A DNA stretch of 64,000 nt from Misgurnus anguillicaudatus. Lineage: Eukaryota > Chordata > Actinopteri > Cypriniformes > Cobitidae. Under the pieces are notes generated by a model. That model did no database searches. It worked only from the letters and a program-made list of their open reading frames with translations, and was not told where the DNA came from. The stretch covers positions 22,863,501 to 22,927,500 of the forward strand of contig NC_073355.2 of assembly GCF_027580225.2 (NCBI RefSeq), read 5' to 3'. This document shows, piece after piece, positions 11,639 through 23,305 of the stretch. Position 1 is the first letter of the stretch. Every line of letters begins with the position of its first letter. Made by a program: the position numbers and the translations under genes.

Positions 11639-12228
11639 ACACTCTCAGAAAAGGCACAAAGCTGTCACTGGGCTGGTACACTTTCAAAAAGTGATGTAGT
11701 ACTCAAGTCCGGTCTTGAGACCAATTTCTGCTTTCTCTGACTCGTCTCGGACTTGTTCCTTCAAAGACTCGGTCTTGACTCGGTCTCGGACCACAGTGGG
11801 AGGAGAAGGACTCGTAATTTCAGGCATAAAAAACGCATTTTTATGTTCATATAAAAAACACACAACACATAACAATAACAATTTTTTTAATGATAGTAAA
11901 AGCATAGTCCATATTAAAACGTTAAGACTGCTCCTCTAAACAATTCCCAATCTAGCTTAGTCTGTAGGCCTAACTGTTTTAGGTTATTAACTGGGGTGAT
12001 ATTAAATCATGAATATGAAAACTGACATGTTTTTATGGTCTTGGTCTCGACCCCTAAAGGACTCGGTCTGGACTCAGACTTGGTTCCTCAAAAACTCGGG
12101 CTTGACTCGAACTTGAATGTATTTGAAAACCAACGGACTCGGTCTCTGCCCTTCAAAGACTTGGCATAGGCGGTCTCGTCCCCATCACTACATATTAGGA
12201 TCTTTTTAAAGGGTACTGTTCCAGTGAC
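11639..12228. mobile_element. CACTNTCAGAAAA-type element interrupted by a second element (11691-12190)
   Basis: The outer left arm (ACTCTCAGAAAAGGCAC ... TTTCAAAAAG) and right arm (CATATTAGG ... GGGTACTGTTCCAGTG) match the family at 34449. The inner 500 bp starts GTGATGTAGTACTCAAG and ends CCCATCACTACATA. It is full of imperfect GACTCGGTCTTG and GGTCTCGG repeats in both orientations. Confidence 0.65.
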
Positions 12229-12682
12229 AACTTCTGTAGTTTTTATACTGACCGCGTCCACATTTTTTATATTTTCAGGTAACATTTTATAATAAGGTTT
12301 TATTTATTAAGAGTATAACTCTACATTAGTTACCATGATTATCATGACAATTACATCAGTTAACATAACAACACTTTAAAAATATTTATTAATTCATTAT
12401 TAAGTTTATTAAGTAATTTACTAAGTCAAATTTTTGATGCCTTAATTTTTTAAGTATAATAAAAAGTTGTATCTGGAAACATTTGTAGTATCTGCAGATA
12501 CATTAGTAGTTTTATTAAAAAACATAATTGTTAATTCATGTTCAGGTTTGTTGTTCCCAGATAACAAGCGCTCAAAACTAATAACACAAGGTAACCCGGA
12601 TGCTGCAAATCATTTTGACAGGTATATTACAAAAAATGAAAATAAATGTCTTTTAATGACATTATATTTATAAATGATTCTG

Positions 12683-13303
12683 CCACATGATCTCACGGAA
12701 AGTCGTGTTATAGTCATAAAAATGTGATTAATTTATTTGTGTCCATGGCACGAAATTCAGCTCTTTTTGTGCCTTGTGCAACAATTTATTTTTCATGCCA
12801 ATCAGCAAGAATTTCTATGAATATTTTTTCTAGTCCGTGGCACGACTTTCTTTTTTGTGTCATTTTATGTATTTTTTCCTCACTTTTCCCCATATTTCTA
12901 AATAATTTTCGCTTTGGGTTGGGGTTAGATTTAGGGTTTGGGTTAGGATTTATGTATTGGTTTCTACATGTTTTTCTTCCTCTTTTAAAACTATTCTCGC
13001 ATTGAGTTGGGGTTAGAGTTGGGGTTTTGGTTTGGATGTCTAAAAATGTAACAGAAAGTAATTCTAACACCAACCTGACAATGGTAAGAAAATAGGAAAA
13101 AACAATGAGAAAACAATACATAAAATTACATGAAAAAGGAAATCGTGCCACGGACACGAAAAATTATTTATAGAAATTTGTGCGAGTGACACGAAAAAGA
13201 CATTTGTGCTCAAGGCACGAAAAAAGCTGAATTATGTGCATGGACACGAATAAATTAATAAAATTTTTGTGATTATAACACGACTTTTTGTGAGATCTGT
13301 CTG
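12683..13303. mobile_element. Palindromic MITE (CAACCTGATCTCA-like) with telomere-like core
   Basis: Long inverted arms start near CATGATCTCACGGAAAGTC and end AGTCGTG... inverted to GACTTTTTGTGAGATCTG. The centre (12909-13035) has degenerate GGGTTAGGG/GGGTTGGGGTTAG runs. The 123-codon minus frame (NPNPNP) is an artefact of these. No clean target duplication is seen. Confidence 0.8.
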
Positions 13304-15583
13304 CATTTGAACACCATTTGTTAAAAATTAGCAAATAAAATATTTTAAATCAATATTCAATGTTCCTTAGCTTACTTTTGAGGTAAATATCTGTATAATA
13401 AGTGGGATAATGGACAGGCAGCCATTTGTTATGATGAAATAAGCCCCATCAGTGTGATACAAGACCTGATCATTATTTCAGCAATTACAACCCGCTGCCA
13501 CATTATCCCTAGCTACTGCATTAACTCATGTTAAGAAATGAAACCTTATTGTGAAGTGTTACTTGTATTTTTGTCTTATTACCACTTTAATTGGACTTTT
13601 GACTCAAAACCTTATAGAGATCCAGCCTTTGAGGGGGCCTTTTTTGAAATGCCAAACCTACTGTAATAAAACATTTTGGCTGTCTTTATGCAGATGTACA
13701 GAGGTAACAAAATTAGTTCAGTTTGTCCCGTCTGTTAAGTCACACCAATCTTTTAATACCGGCTTTAACCACGAAGACATACTTAAGGAGGTCTTTATGC
13801 TCAATCACTTTTATCTCTAGCAGGAACCATTACAAGGAAGAACAATTTCACCCTGATTAAACACTTAGACTCTAAATTAACTGCTGCTAACCATCGAGGC
13901 GCTTGTGCTACGAACCACAGAGAGCACTTCTCATGGAAGTCAAAGCATTCATAACATTTTTGGGATGTTTCTGAATGAAATAGTGCCTGCTTAGTCGATT
14001 CTTTGTTGTCAAAATCCTAATAAACGACTGGGGACAGAGTACTTTCCGATTCAATCACTTTAAATGTTTTGCATTTCTAATGAGACAATTAGGAAATTGA
14101 AATCTGATGATTAGCATGCCCACAAACTGCTGTAAATAATTTGATCTGAATGTAACAGTGTGCACTAGTTAGAAAGAATGGAATTAAGTCTATACTAATT
14201 GGTTAAATGAGTCATTCATAAGGATCATCATGCCTTCTAAATTGACCACCCTGTGAGATGTTCTGTAATTTGGTGTTTTGTTCCTACGTCACCATTTATA
14301 AATATGTATGTACTTTTCTCAATGCATCGCTCGGCACTCTGCAATTAGTTTTGTTTTCCTTGAATGCTGTGTAATTGTGTTTCTTATATGCATGTCTTTG
14401 TTTCTTGGCGGATGTTTGTGAAAGGAGTGAAAGCGCTTTGACATTAGTCTTTGAACACGAACGAGTTCTCGCCGGTTTGCACGATACATTTGACGACACA
14501 GTTGTCACCAAGACGTGGGTGATAACCGGAGAACTGCATCTTGTCTGTTTTTTTATTATTATCCCTGTAAAGTGTGCTGTCACTGCCTGCACGACATCGC
14601 TCCTACGTCTACTTTAAGCGGCTCTCGAGCCAGTGGCTCAGTCATTATCTGTTTACACCAATTGACTCTGCCATTTCCTCAGCTCCTTATCTCCCTCTGT
14701 AGCAATTTAAGCCGAGTGTGAATAAAATTATTCTGGTAGTTATGAATAGCTGCTCTGAATGTTTCCTTCGTACTAGAGGAAGCCTATTTAAATGAATTCG
14801 TGTTCAGCCGTTTCCCGCATTGCTGTCGTGAAGAAAATGAATAAATAAATAAAAGTCTAGAAATGAGAAAATCAAACATGTGGAAAGGAAGTGTTGCTCG
14901 ACAAAAAGCGAAGGTGTTTCAGCACACCGACCGAAAGTTAGTCAAATAAAAATCAAGAGTCACACTAAAGTCAAAGCTCTAGCCATTAGCCATAAGATCA
15001 ATCTGAAATAATGGATTTGCTCCTCACAAAAAATCATTCCTAAGCTTCCCAATTCCTGTTAAGACAACATCACAGTAGGCAGCTTTTCTTCATAGATTAA
15101 CTGCTGCCAGAATGAACGAGTTTGTTGGCCTCCGTCTGTCTGCACCGTCTGTCCTACAGGAGGAGGTTGAAGATGTGATTGAGAAGGTCATGGTAAATCT
15201 GATCCCCCTGCTCCTGTCAGACCTTGTGCGAAATAGTCTGGGTGGATTTGCGCCCCGGCTGAGGCTCAATCCCTTCACGTTAATATATTTGGGCGGGGTG
15301 GGGAGATAAGGCATGTTTTATCGGTAGAAGAGGGTAATTTAAAAATGTTGACAAAGCAGCTCAGATTAGAATCTTGCCAGGCTGGATGGGGCCTGCATTG
15401 TCTCTGGTCTGCGATAAAAGGGTGCTCTAATTTGTTGTATAATAAAGACTTCAAAAATAGCAGAATTATGTTCAGAGACCTAAATGTTATGATTGCATAT
15501 ACGTGGGATAAATTGAAATTTCTGTGGAAGACAACATATTGGTTTAGTGTGGCTATTATAATTAAACATGTTTCTATATGAAG
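13304..15583. other. Intergenic stretch without recognised gene
   Basis: The sequence is mostly unique-looking. One small plus-strand frame at 15112-15309 deserves a check (see findings). Nothing else resembles a known family. Confidence 0.4.
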
Positions 15584-15611
15584 AGCTCAGATTCAAAAGT
15601 TGCTAAACGTC

Positions 15612-16100
15612 CAACCTGATCTCACAAAATACGTGAAATAGTCACACATTATTTTGCTCAGTTTTGCGTTACATTGTCATGTATTTCCACCAATTCTTTT
15701 CTGTGACAGTTTCACCTATTGGTTACTCAACTGTTTTTCCTATTTTCTTACAATTGTCGCTTTGGTTTGGGGTTAGAACAACTTTCTATTACATAAAATG
15801 ACATCCTTACCCAAACCCAACTCTAACCCTAACGTCAGGCGACAATGGTTTAAAAAGCATATGAAAAATTAATATAAACCAATACTTTAAGTAACATCCT
15901 AACGCAAGCACCAAATCTAACCCTAAACCGAAACGACAATTGTTTAAAAATAGGAAAAACAGTTGAGTAACCAATACGTTAAACTGTCACGGAAAAGAAA
16001 GTTGTGGCAGGGGCACGTAAAATGGTGGAAATGACAATGTCACGCAAAACTGAGCAAAACAATGCGTGACTATTTCACGGAAATTTCTGAGATCAGGTTG
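15612..16100. mobile_element. hAT-like palindromic MITE, CAACCTGATCTCA ends, 8-bp TSD
   Basis: The ends CAACCTGATCTCA and TGAGATCAGGTTG are perfect inverted repeats, with arms of about 80 bp. The flanks TAAACGTC (15604-15611) and TAAACTTC (16101-16108) are an 8-bp duplication with one difference. It interrupts a dispersed GAGCTCAGATGCAAAA repeat. Telomere-like GGGGTTAG and CCCTAAC runs lie in the core. Confidence 0.85.
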
Positions 16101-16784
16101 TAAACTTCACCTTCATCTACACTGAGATAATGACTGACTGAATGCGCTCGGCATGTAATATATGTTCATCAAAAACTTTTGCTTCTAATCCCAGCTTCAC
16201 TATCAGAAATATTGCTTTGTTAGCAGAATCGTTAAACGCCATGTTGATTTTTCAGCAAAGTCCACTAAGTGCACGGAAGAAGAATTAGGCCCTGTACAAA
16301 ATGCACACTATGGACTTCCTCAGAGTCCACACTTTGATGATATCATGTAGTGCAGAGCTTAGGGACCACAAGGGTGCACTGGAGTCATATTTTGGGACAG
16401 ACTCGAGCGTCATGCCGGAAATAGAAAGAGAAGTTGCCCATAAGTGTGAACTCCTCTCTTCTGTTGTCTGATTGGCCTGACTGCTCTTTTGCAAGGACTT
16501 TTGGGTTGGTAAAGTGCAGGACTTCACCGAAGACCCCATCAAGGGTGCAAAGGGGGCGCTAATAAGCACACTTCAGAGCATAAAAATGACAGATGGGATA
16601 CCCTACGGACTCGTAGACTAAGCGAGTACATGCAATTTAAGGCATTTCAATAAATTACTAATAACCTTTTCATTGTCATTAAATTGAACATTAAAACAAG
16701 AGTCTGATAAATGAAATGCTAATTTACTAGAAAAAATGTCAGGTGTACTTATAGGGTTTTGCATTTGAGCTGTTCATATGTTGG

Positions 16785-17207
16785 CTGCGTCCGAAACCGC
16801 ATACTGTTCAGTAGGTACCGAATGAGATGAAGTATTTACTTACTGACTGTTAAAACAGTAGGCACTGTATAGTATGAATCCTAGTAGTATGAATGCGATT
16901 CGGACATACTACATCCGCCATGTTGATACATCACGTGACATACGTCGTCATCACGTCACGTCAAATAATAGTGCGAAAACCCTGCTTTCGCCTTTCTTCT
17001 TTGTTAAGAAACACTGCGCCAGGGGGATTCTGGGGTAGTGAAGTGTCCAACGTATGCACACCTCGAAATCTAACCGGAAGTATAGGTCATCCGGGTACTT
17101 TCGTTTACTGTTTTTGGAATAATGCGCATTTGGACATACTACTCGTCTCGCATCCTGCTTTTCGCCTACTATATAGTATGGAAGTAGGCGGTTTTGGATG
17201 CATCACA
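16785..17207. mobile_element. GGCTGCGTCCGAAA-ended MITE
   Basis: The left end is GGCTGCGTCCGAAACCGCAT and the right end GCGGTTTTGGATGCATC, with subterminal TATAGTATG motifs. A related pair of ends bounds the element at 35576-37147. The 122-codon frame over it is not a gene. Confidence 0.7.
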
Positions 17208-19213
17208 CGTTTATATTATACCATTGATTGGTTATGTCAAAATTTTGTCATTGGTACCTGAACAGATTCTTAAACCTAGTTCATATGATGAACTTTACCT
17301 GTGGTGGTTACCTTGCTGAAAAAAACTAAGCTGGTTGGCAGCTGGTCTCTCAGCCTGGTTTAGCCGGTATGGTCATTTGTGATACATAAACACACACTAT
17401 ATAATTGTGATATTTATAATTGCTTTTAGTAATTGTAATAATATTTTATAACTTCTCTAGCCTTTAGCCCATTTCTCTGAGCTGTGTTTGTGAGAGTTAT
17501 GATAGTGGAAGTGAAATTGACAGGCAGAGATTAAAACATTGTTATGGTGAGGATGGCTGACTATCTCCAGACTCAGGCAGAAAGAAGCCAATCTTCAGCC
17601 TTCACTTGCTCTTGGAGATAACTTACCCGGTGAATCATCAAAGCATGTTTAGAAAGCAAACATCCAAAATTCCCTTCATCCTTTTCAGCACAGAATTGGT
17701 TTTCATAAATCCTCTTGTTTTAATTTTCATCCATCAGTCTTGCCGGTGGTGCTTAACAGACATGCCCAGGAAGCGAAACAATATCCAATAATGCAAATTT
17801 TAATTATTTTTCCAAACCAGCACAAACCGTAGATGGTGTCAGGTTGAAGGGCTCAAACAGAGTAAGAAGGTGAGGAGGAGGGAAGCCAAAAGGGCAGAAC
17901 TAGTTGATAAACATGACCTTTTTGTGATAGTTATCTGGTTCGTGCTGGGTTAGAGCGAGATGGTACGCATGAGGAATAGGAATGCTATTGATGGGAATCT
18001 TTGCAAGATCAACCCATCCTGTTTTTTTAGGTACCCCCTAATCTTTAAAGACACTCACTCTCAATACCGCTAGCGTGGTTGAACTCACTCACCCCAGAAG
18101 AGACCAAACTCAAGGCTGTCTGGCAGGGCAAAAAACCTTCACCCCTCCTCTCTCTGTTTTCTGCAAAACTAAAACACAGCCTCTGGAGAATTTTCCTGAC
18201 AAAAGCTTATTCACATTCAGCCAGTCACACACTCGAGATTCCATATGTGGAATCCATGAGATGATGATTGTCACCATAGATGTGTTGCTCTTCAAAAGCC
18301 TCGCCTGTCTGGAGGTCCTGCGTGCCCCAGCATCAAGCCTCATAGGCTTCAGTCCAATGTCTGAAGCTATCACCCACACTGACTCAAAATAAGCATCTTT
18401 TCCCTATTGAAAATGAAAAGGAGCAGCCTGGAGCTCAAACGCCACGGACAGAGCTCCTATTGATTTTATAGCACAAGCTGCTGGTAAGCCGTGCTCTCTC
18501 TGGCATACTAAATTCCCTGCCCTTCTGGGTGGGCTTGATGAACTGCCCAGATTGCTCTCACTCATTCCTCTTGTCAGAAGCCCTTACAGATCTCGAGCGA
18601 GATGGATGTCTTACCTGTGGCCTTGTGTGTATGCGAAACAGAGTCACCTAAATGCTTCCCAACTCTTGAAGCTTTTTAGCTCGGCGTGCGATGATGGATA
18701 GCTTTTCTGAGAAATTGCTTCAAATGTTTTTGCAGAAATGGCAGAGCGGAGGATAAATCTCCCGCTCTGTGAAGATTGGGCATTTAGTGTGAATGTCGGC
18801 ACATAAACCTGTCATTGCTCTCGATGAAGGTAGAGGTTGGCCTAATAGTTGAACATTTTATGTACATGGAGGTGTTTTGCAGACACATTTAGAGGGCGTA
18901 CCATCATTCGGCAGTCAACATGAAACAACACTCAACCCTTTTACTTCCGTAATACTGGACATTATCCATTATTTCCATTGCAACTTAAGTGGGACTTGAC
19001 ATGTGATCATTATATGATAGGTGGTAAAAAATACAAGAGTTTGGTGCTGTCTTCCACAAATTAAAGTTGCTTTAGAGGCGAAGATTGCATACAGAAACAA
19101 ACCCTAATGTTATTACCAAAATGTACACCGACGAATCATTCAAAATAATAGGAATGTACATAAGGAAAGTAAATAGGGTGATTTTTACTTCATGTTGACT
19201 TCATACACCTCCA
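17208..19213. other. Intergenic stretch without recognised gene
   Basis: No recognisable exon is seen. The frames near 18075-18392 appear on both strands and match nothing known. The sequence from 18400 to 18830 is less AT-rich and unique-looking. Confidence 0.35.
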
Positions 19214-19217
19214 TTAA

Positions 19218-19914
19218 AGGGACACTCCACTTTTTTTGAAAATATGCTCATTTTCCAGCTCCCCTAGAGTTGAACATTTGATTTTTAGCGTTTTGGAATC
19301 CATTCAGCCGATCTCCGGGTTTGGCGTTTCCACTTTTAGCATAGCTTAGCATAATTCATTGAATCTGATTAGACCATTAGCATCACGCTCAAAAATGACC
19401 AAAGAGTTTTGATATTTTTCCTATTTAAAACTTGACTCTTCTGTAGTTACATCATGTACTAAGACCGACGGAAAATTTAAAGTTGCAATTTTCCAGGCAG
19501 ATATGATTAGGACTATACTCTCATTCTGGCGTAATAATCAAGGACTCTGCTGTCGTAACATGGCTGCAGCAAGCGTAGTGGTATTATGCACAGACCGAAA
19601 ATAGTTCCCTTGGTTACTTTCTATGGCAGGGGACTATTTTCAGCCAGTGCATAATATCACTACTTCGGTCTTAGTACACGATATAACTACAGAAGAGTCA
19701 AGTTTTAAATAGAAAAAATATCGAAACTCTTTGGGTTTTTTTTGCGCGATGCTAATGGTCTAATCAGATTCAATATATTGTGCTAAGCTATGCTAAAAGT
19801 GCTAGCGCCAGACCCTGAGATCAGCTGAATGGATTCCAAAATTGTAAGAATTAAATGTTTAACTCTAGGGGAGCTGGAAAAGGAGCATATTTTCAAAAAA
19901 AGTGGAATGTCCCT
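19218..19914. mobile_element. TTAA-flanked foldback element (AGGGACACTCCAC family)
   Basis: The ends AGGGACACTCCACTTTTTTT and AAAAAGTGGAATGTCCCT have arms of about 300 bp. They are flanked by TTAA at 19214-19217 and 19915-19918. A rearranged second copy starts at 53984. Confidence 0.88.
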
Positions 19915-19918
19915 TTAA

Positions 19919-20133
19919 TACACAATGTAACTACAGAAGAGTCAAGTTTTAAATAGGAAACATTTCGAAACTCTTTGCTAATTTTTGAGCATGATGCTGA
20001 TGGTCTGCTATGCTAAAAGTGGTACCCTCAGATCCAGAGATCATCTGAATGGATTCCAAAATGGTAAAAATTGATTAAAAAGTGTTTAACTCTAGGGGAG
20101 CTGGAAAATGAGCCTATTTTCAAAAAAGTGGAA
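19919..20133. repeat. Partial tandem duplication of the right arm of the 19218 element
   Basis: It repeats AACTACAGAAGAGTCAAG ... CTCTAGGGGAGCTGGAAAAT ... CAAAAAAGTGGAAC in the same direction as the preceding right arm. It lacks a left arm and the terminal CCCTTTAA. Confidence 0.8.
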
Positions 20134-21097
20134 CAAACAAATCTTGATTTAAACCAAAACATTTTAACATTGATTCATCATTGGCTTTTTTACACAACTC
20201 TTGCATTCCTCTTTATATGACGGCCCCCTTGCAAACACTCTGAGAAAAAGTACAGACAAAGACGTGCAGCGTTGGCATTCTTAAAACTGACTTTATTTTT
20301 CTAAATTTTTAAATATCTTTCTAACTATTATCTTCATAGATGTAAACTACTGTATTTAAAAGGTGTGCTTTTTTCTACAGCATGTATCAAGCTGAAACTG
20401 CTGTTTTTGTTGAGAGGTCACGTACACAATGTTGCAGGCCTAAGTGGTGAGCGACAGGGCCTATGAGACTCTATGGATGTGATTGACTAATAACAGTCAT
20501 GTTTAAGTGGGAAAGATGCAAGGCTGTGATGGAGATGAAAGAGCAAGCGAGCGAAAGACGGAGTGACCTGAAGATGTGCGCTTGGAGGAGGCAGAAGAGA
20601 CAGGCACTAGGTGCTCTGAGAGCGGGTTGTAGGGCAGAGCTTTTCACACTCCGCTGGAGCTCCTTCAAAAAACATTTAGTTTAAGACCCAGAACTGCACA
20701 ACTTCACAACATAAAGTGGATCCAAACAAAAGGCAACATTTACAGTAATATTCCCAGCGAGGCGGCTGATCAATATCTCGACTTTTGTAAGCTGAAGAAA
20801 TCAAACTGGAGATGAGAGACTGGCTTGGATGAATTTTGGAGGCTAAAGTACATGCATGTCAGTTATTGAAGGTTCTGAAATGAGGTGAATTTCTGAAAAA
20901 CTACGTTGTTATAGATGTTATAAATGAAACTCCATGTTTGAGTCTACATCTATTTCTACCTGTCTGACATATAGGGATTAGTAATTGAGAGTGATGAGAA
21001 GAAGAACTTACTGTATACATTATAACATTACATTTTGACTCCGGATGTGTTTCGCATACATAAATATGGCTAGGTACAGAAGTTTTTCACAATTTAA

Positions 21098-21342
21098 AGG
21101 AACAGTATGTAGGATTGTGGCCAAAACTGGTACTGCAATCACACAACTGGTGGCCAATATACAAAATGACAACATAAACATCAGTTGAGGGCTGCAACTC
21201 CATTTTTTAAATGACAATATCCTGGCCGGACCACTGTTGTTAGTGATACAAGTATTTGAAATGAAAATGATTTCTTAATGTCTAGTGACATATCAGGGCC
21301 ATTTTATGATTAATTGATATAAATTTCTTACATACTGTTCCT
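21098..21342. mobile_element. TTAA-flanked MITE (AGGAACAGTATGTAGG family)
   Basis: The ends AGGAACAGTATGTAGGATT and TTCTTACATACTGTTCCT are inverted repeats, flanked by TTAA at 21094-21097 and 21343-21346. It lies downstream of cacng3. Confidence 0.85.
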
Positions 21343-21346
21343 TTAA

Positions 21347-22811
21347 ATATTTTAAGGGCAAATCTGCTGTTTTCTATGTTGGCTAAACTTCTTTGAAGCC
21401 CTTGTATGATTGTTATTTGAAAACCAAAAGCCCTTGGAGTTTATAATATATACTGTATCAATTGATAACTAAGCAACTAAAGCGTCATATTTATTAATAT
21501 TTAATTTTTCCTTTCTGTGTAATTGTTGTTGATGTATAGCATTAATAGAAAGAAATATATGAAATATAGTTTTTATATGATATTCATAAGCATAACTTAT
21601 ATATTTTTTGTGTTGAGACTGAGATCCTACAGTCCCATTAGCCCATAAAGAGCCCTGTCTATATGAATGGTCCTATCACAGTTCTGTATCTTTAATAAAG
21701 AACAGAAGCACATGGCAGTACTCTTTGTTTTCACAATGATCGTCTGTTTTTATAAACCCTTGATGTCCAGCTTTTGGCAATTGTATGAACACTTTCAATA
21801 TTTTCTAAAAATAGTTATAGACTATACACAATTAGGAAATCTACATTTGGCAGCCACCTGCTATATGCTGCTGATAGATGAAAAATCTACAGTAATAATG
21901 ACAACAATATATTCATATTAATACGCCTTTGAATTATAAGGGCCTCAAATGAACCTCATTGTAAATCACAGTAAACTACATTTTTAAATTCTTAATAAAA
22001 CAAATGTAATACCAAAACCTTTGGTGGGCTAAAAGATTATATTTAATAACAAGCATTTAAACCCTGTTATAAAAGTTAATGCAGGAGATGTCTGAAATGG
22101 GAATAATGGATCTGAACTTAAAAAATGACCTGGTGTAAATAGCATGCAGAGCCCTGTGAAATAACTCGGATAGGTAGAGCGTATAAAGAACAGTAAGGGC
22201 TGAGGCAGCATCCCCCCCTGCAGGGGGGATGAACGGATGTGATGGGCCCATGGTCGAGCATGGCTTGTGAATTGGGTAAAAGTGGCACTAGGTGAGGAGG
22301 GCTCAATGTCCAACCCATGAGAGAAACCAACAATGTGTACAATCTTGTGAGTGTAAAGAGGCGCTCACCAGCTATGGGCTACTGAGCTGTGCGTAAGGCG
22401 AATAGTGGGACAGCCTTTCGGTACATATAGTATGTCAAAATCATGACGGTCCTCCCCCTCATAGGACTTCACAGAATCACTGGGCTACTTTTCCATTTCA
22501 AGAATTTCAATCGCAGTACTTGAACAAAATGACATTGAAGAGAGGACAAGCATTCTACTCGAGTAGCCCTTGGGGGAGGGAGGTGTGTGATAAAGAGTTT
22601 GTGTGAACGGACAGAAACGTTGACTGAAAAATTAGGAATAAAAGGAAGCACCAATGATCTAACAATTACCATCTATATTTATATATACTGTAATAGAAAG
22701 AGGGTTAACGCCCTGCGGCCCTTCAAAGAATTCCCTTTGGCTCGAGTCTGTGGTTTTAACGTCTCGGCTTCCTCTGTGCTTATGCGTGGTTACCCCATGC
22801 CTTCATCTCTT
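21347..22811 (-). other. cacng3 3' flank, probable 3' UTR near the stop
   Basis: This is the sequence directly downstream of the cacng3 stop. No other gene is seen. A minus-strand AATAAA lies at 21490-21495, but it is 1.3 kb away in AT-rich DNA and cannot be assigned as the poly(A) signal. Confidence 0.35.
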
Positions 22812-23305
22812 TCAGACGGGAGTGGTCCTCCTGTTGGCCGCGTCTTTGAAGTCCTTCGCGTTGGAGTTGTGAGCCTGCAAAAACTCCCTCTCGGAGTTGA
22901 GCAAGGCACCCATCGCAGCCTTGGAAGGATCCCTAGACAGGGTGTACATGGAGATGTCTGCGGCGGCAGGGCCCGTGTAGCCGCTCTTGCCCATTGGCGA
23001 GGGGTCACGGGAGGCCGGCTCACTGGAGCGACAGCTGGAACGTCGACGGAAGCGGTAACGGTAACTGGGGATGCGGCTGAAGGCCGACTTCTTGATCAGC
23101 TCGGTGCGAGATTTGGCGCGCTGCTTACGGTGCTTTTCAATGAACATGTGCACGGCGAGCACGCCCACCATCTCGGCCATGATGAAGGATAGAGCGCCGA
23201 AATAGAAAGACCAGCCGTACGAGTAGCTCTTCTTCGAATCGCTCTGGCCCGGGTCACCCGAATTGGCAGATATGTACACGATGATTCCTATGATGTTACT
23301 TAGAC
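22812..23305 (-). CDS. cacng3: cacng3 terminal coding exon 4 (TM3 end, TM4, cytoplasmic tail, PDZ ligand)
   Basis: The acceptor CACAG ends at 23306; the exon runs to TGA at 22814-22812. It encodes [17 protein letters not shown] (TM3 end), the second extracellular loop [17 protein letters not shown]4 ([20 protein letters not shown]) and a roughly 110-residue tail. The tail has a basic/serine cluster ([14 protein letters not shown], residues 227-240) of the type phosphorylated by CaMKII/PKC in stargazin. It ends NRRTTPV, the conserved PDZ ligand for PSD-95-type MAGUKs; RRTT is the PKA-type site of stargazin. The GC content is clearly higher than in the surroundings. A 201-residue plus-strand frame at 22587-23192 is only its antisense. 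Confidence 0.98.

Noticed and set aside
12909..13035. Interstitial telomeric repeat
   Set aside because: The GGGTTAG-like runs are degenerate, short, and recur inside two other MITEs of the same type, so they belong to the element and do not mark a chromosome fusion.
12786..13157. 123-residue minus-strand frame with NPNPNPKSNPNPK repeats
   Set aside because: It is produced by the telomere-like core of a palindromic MITE.
16893..17261. 122-residue plus-strand frame
   Set aside because: It lies across a GGCTGCGTCCGAAA-ended MITE and resembles no protein family.
21490..21495. Minus-strand AATAAA as the cacng3 poly(A) signal
   Set aside because: It is 1.3 kb past the stop in AT-rich sequence where the hexamer is expected by chance; no supporting downstream element was clear.
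22587..23192. 201-residue plus-strand open frame
   Set aside because: It is antisense to cacng3 exon 4, whose minus-strand translation is an unmistakable TARP C-terminus.
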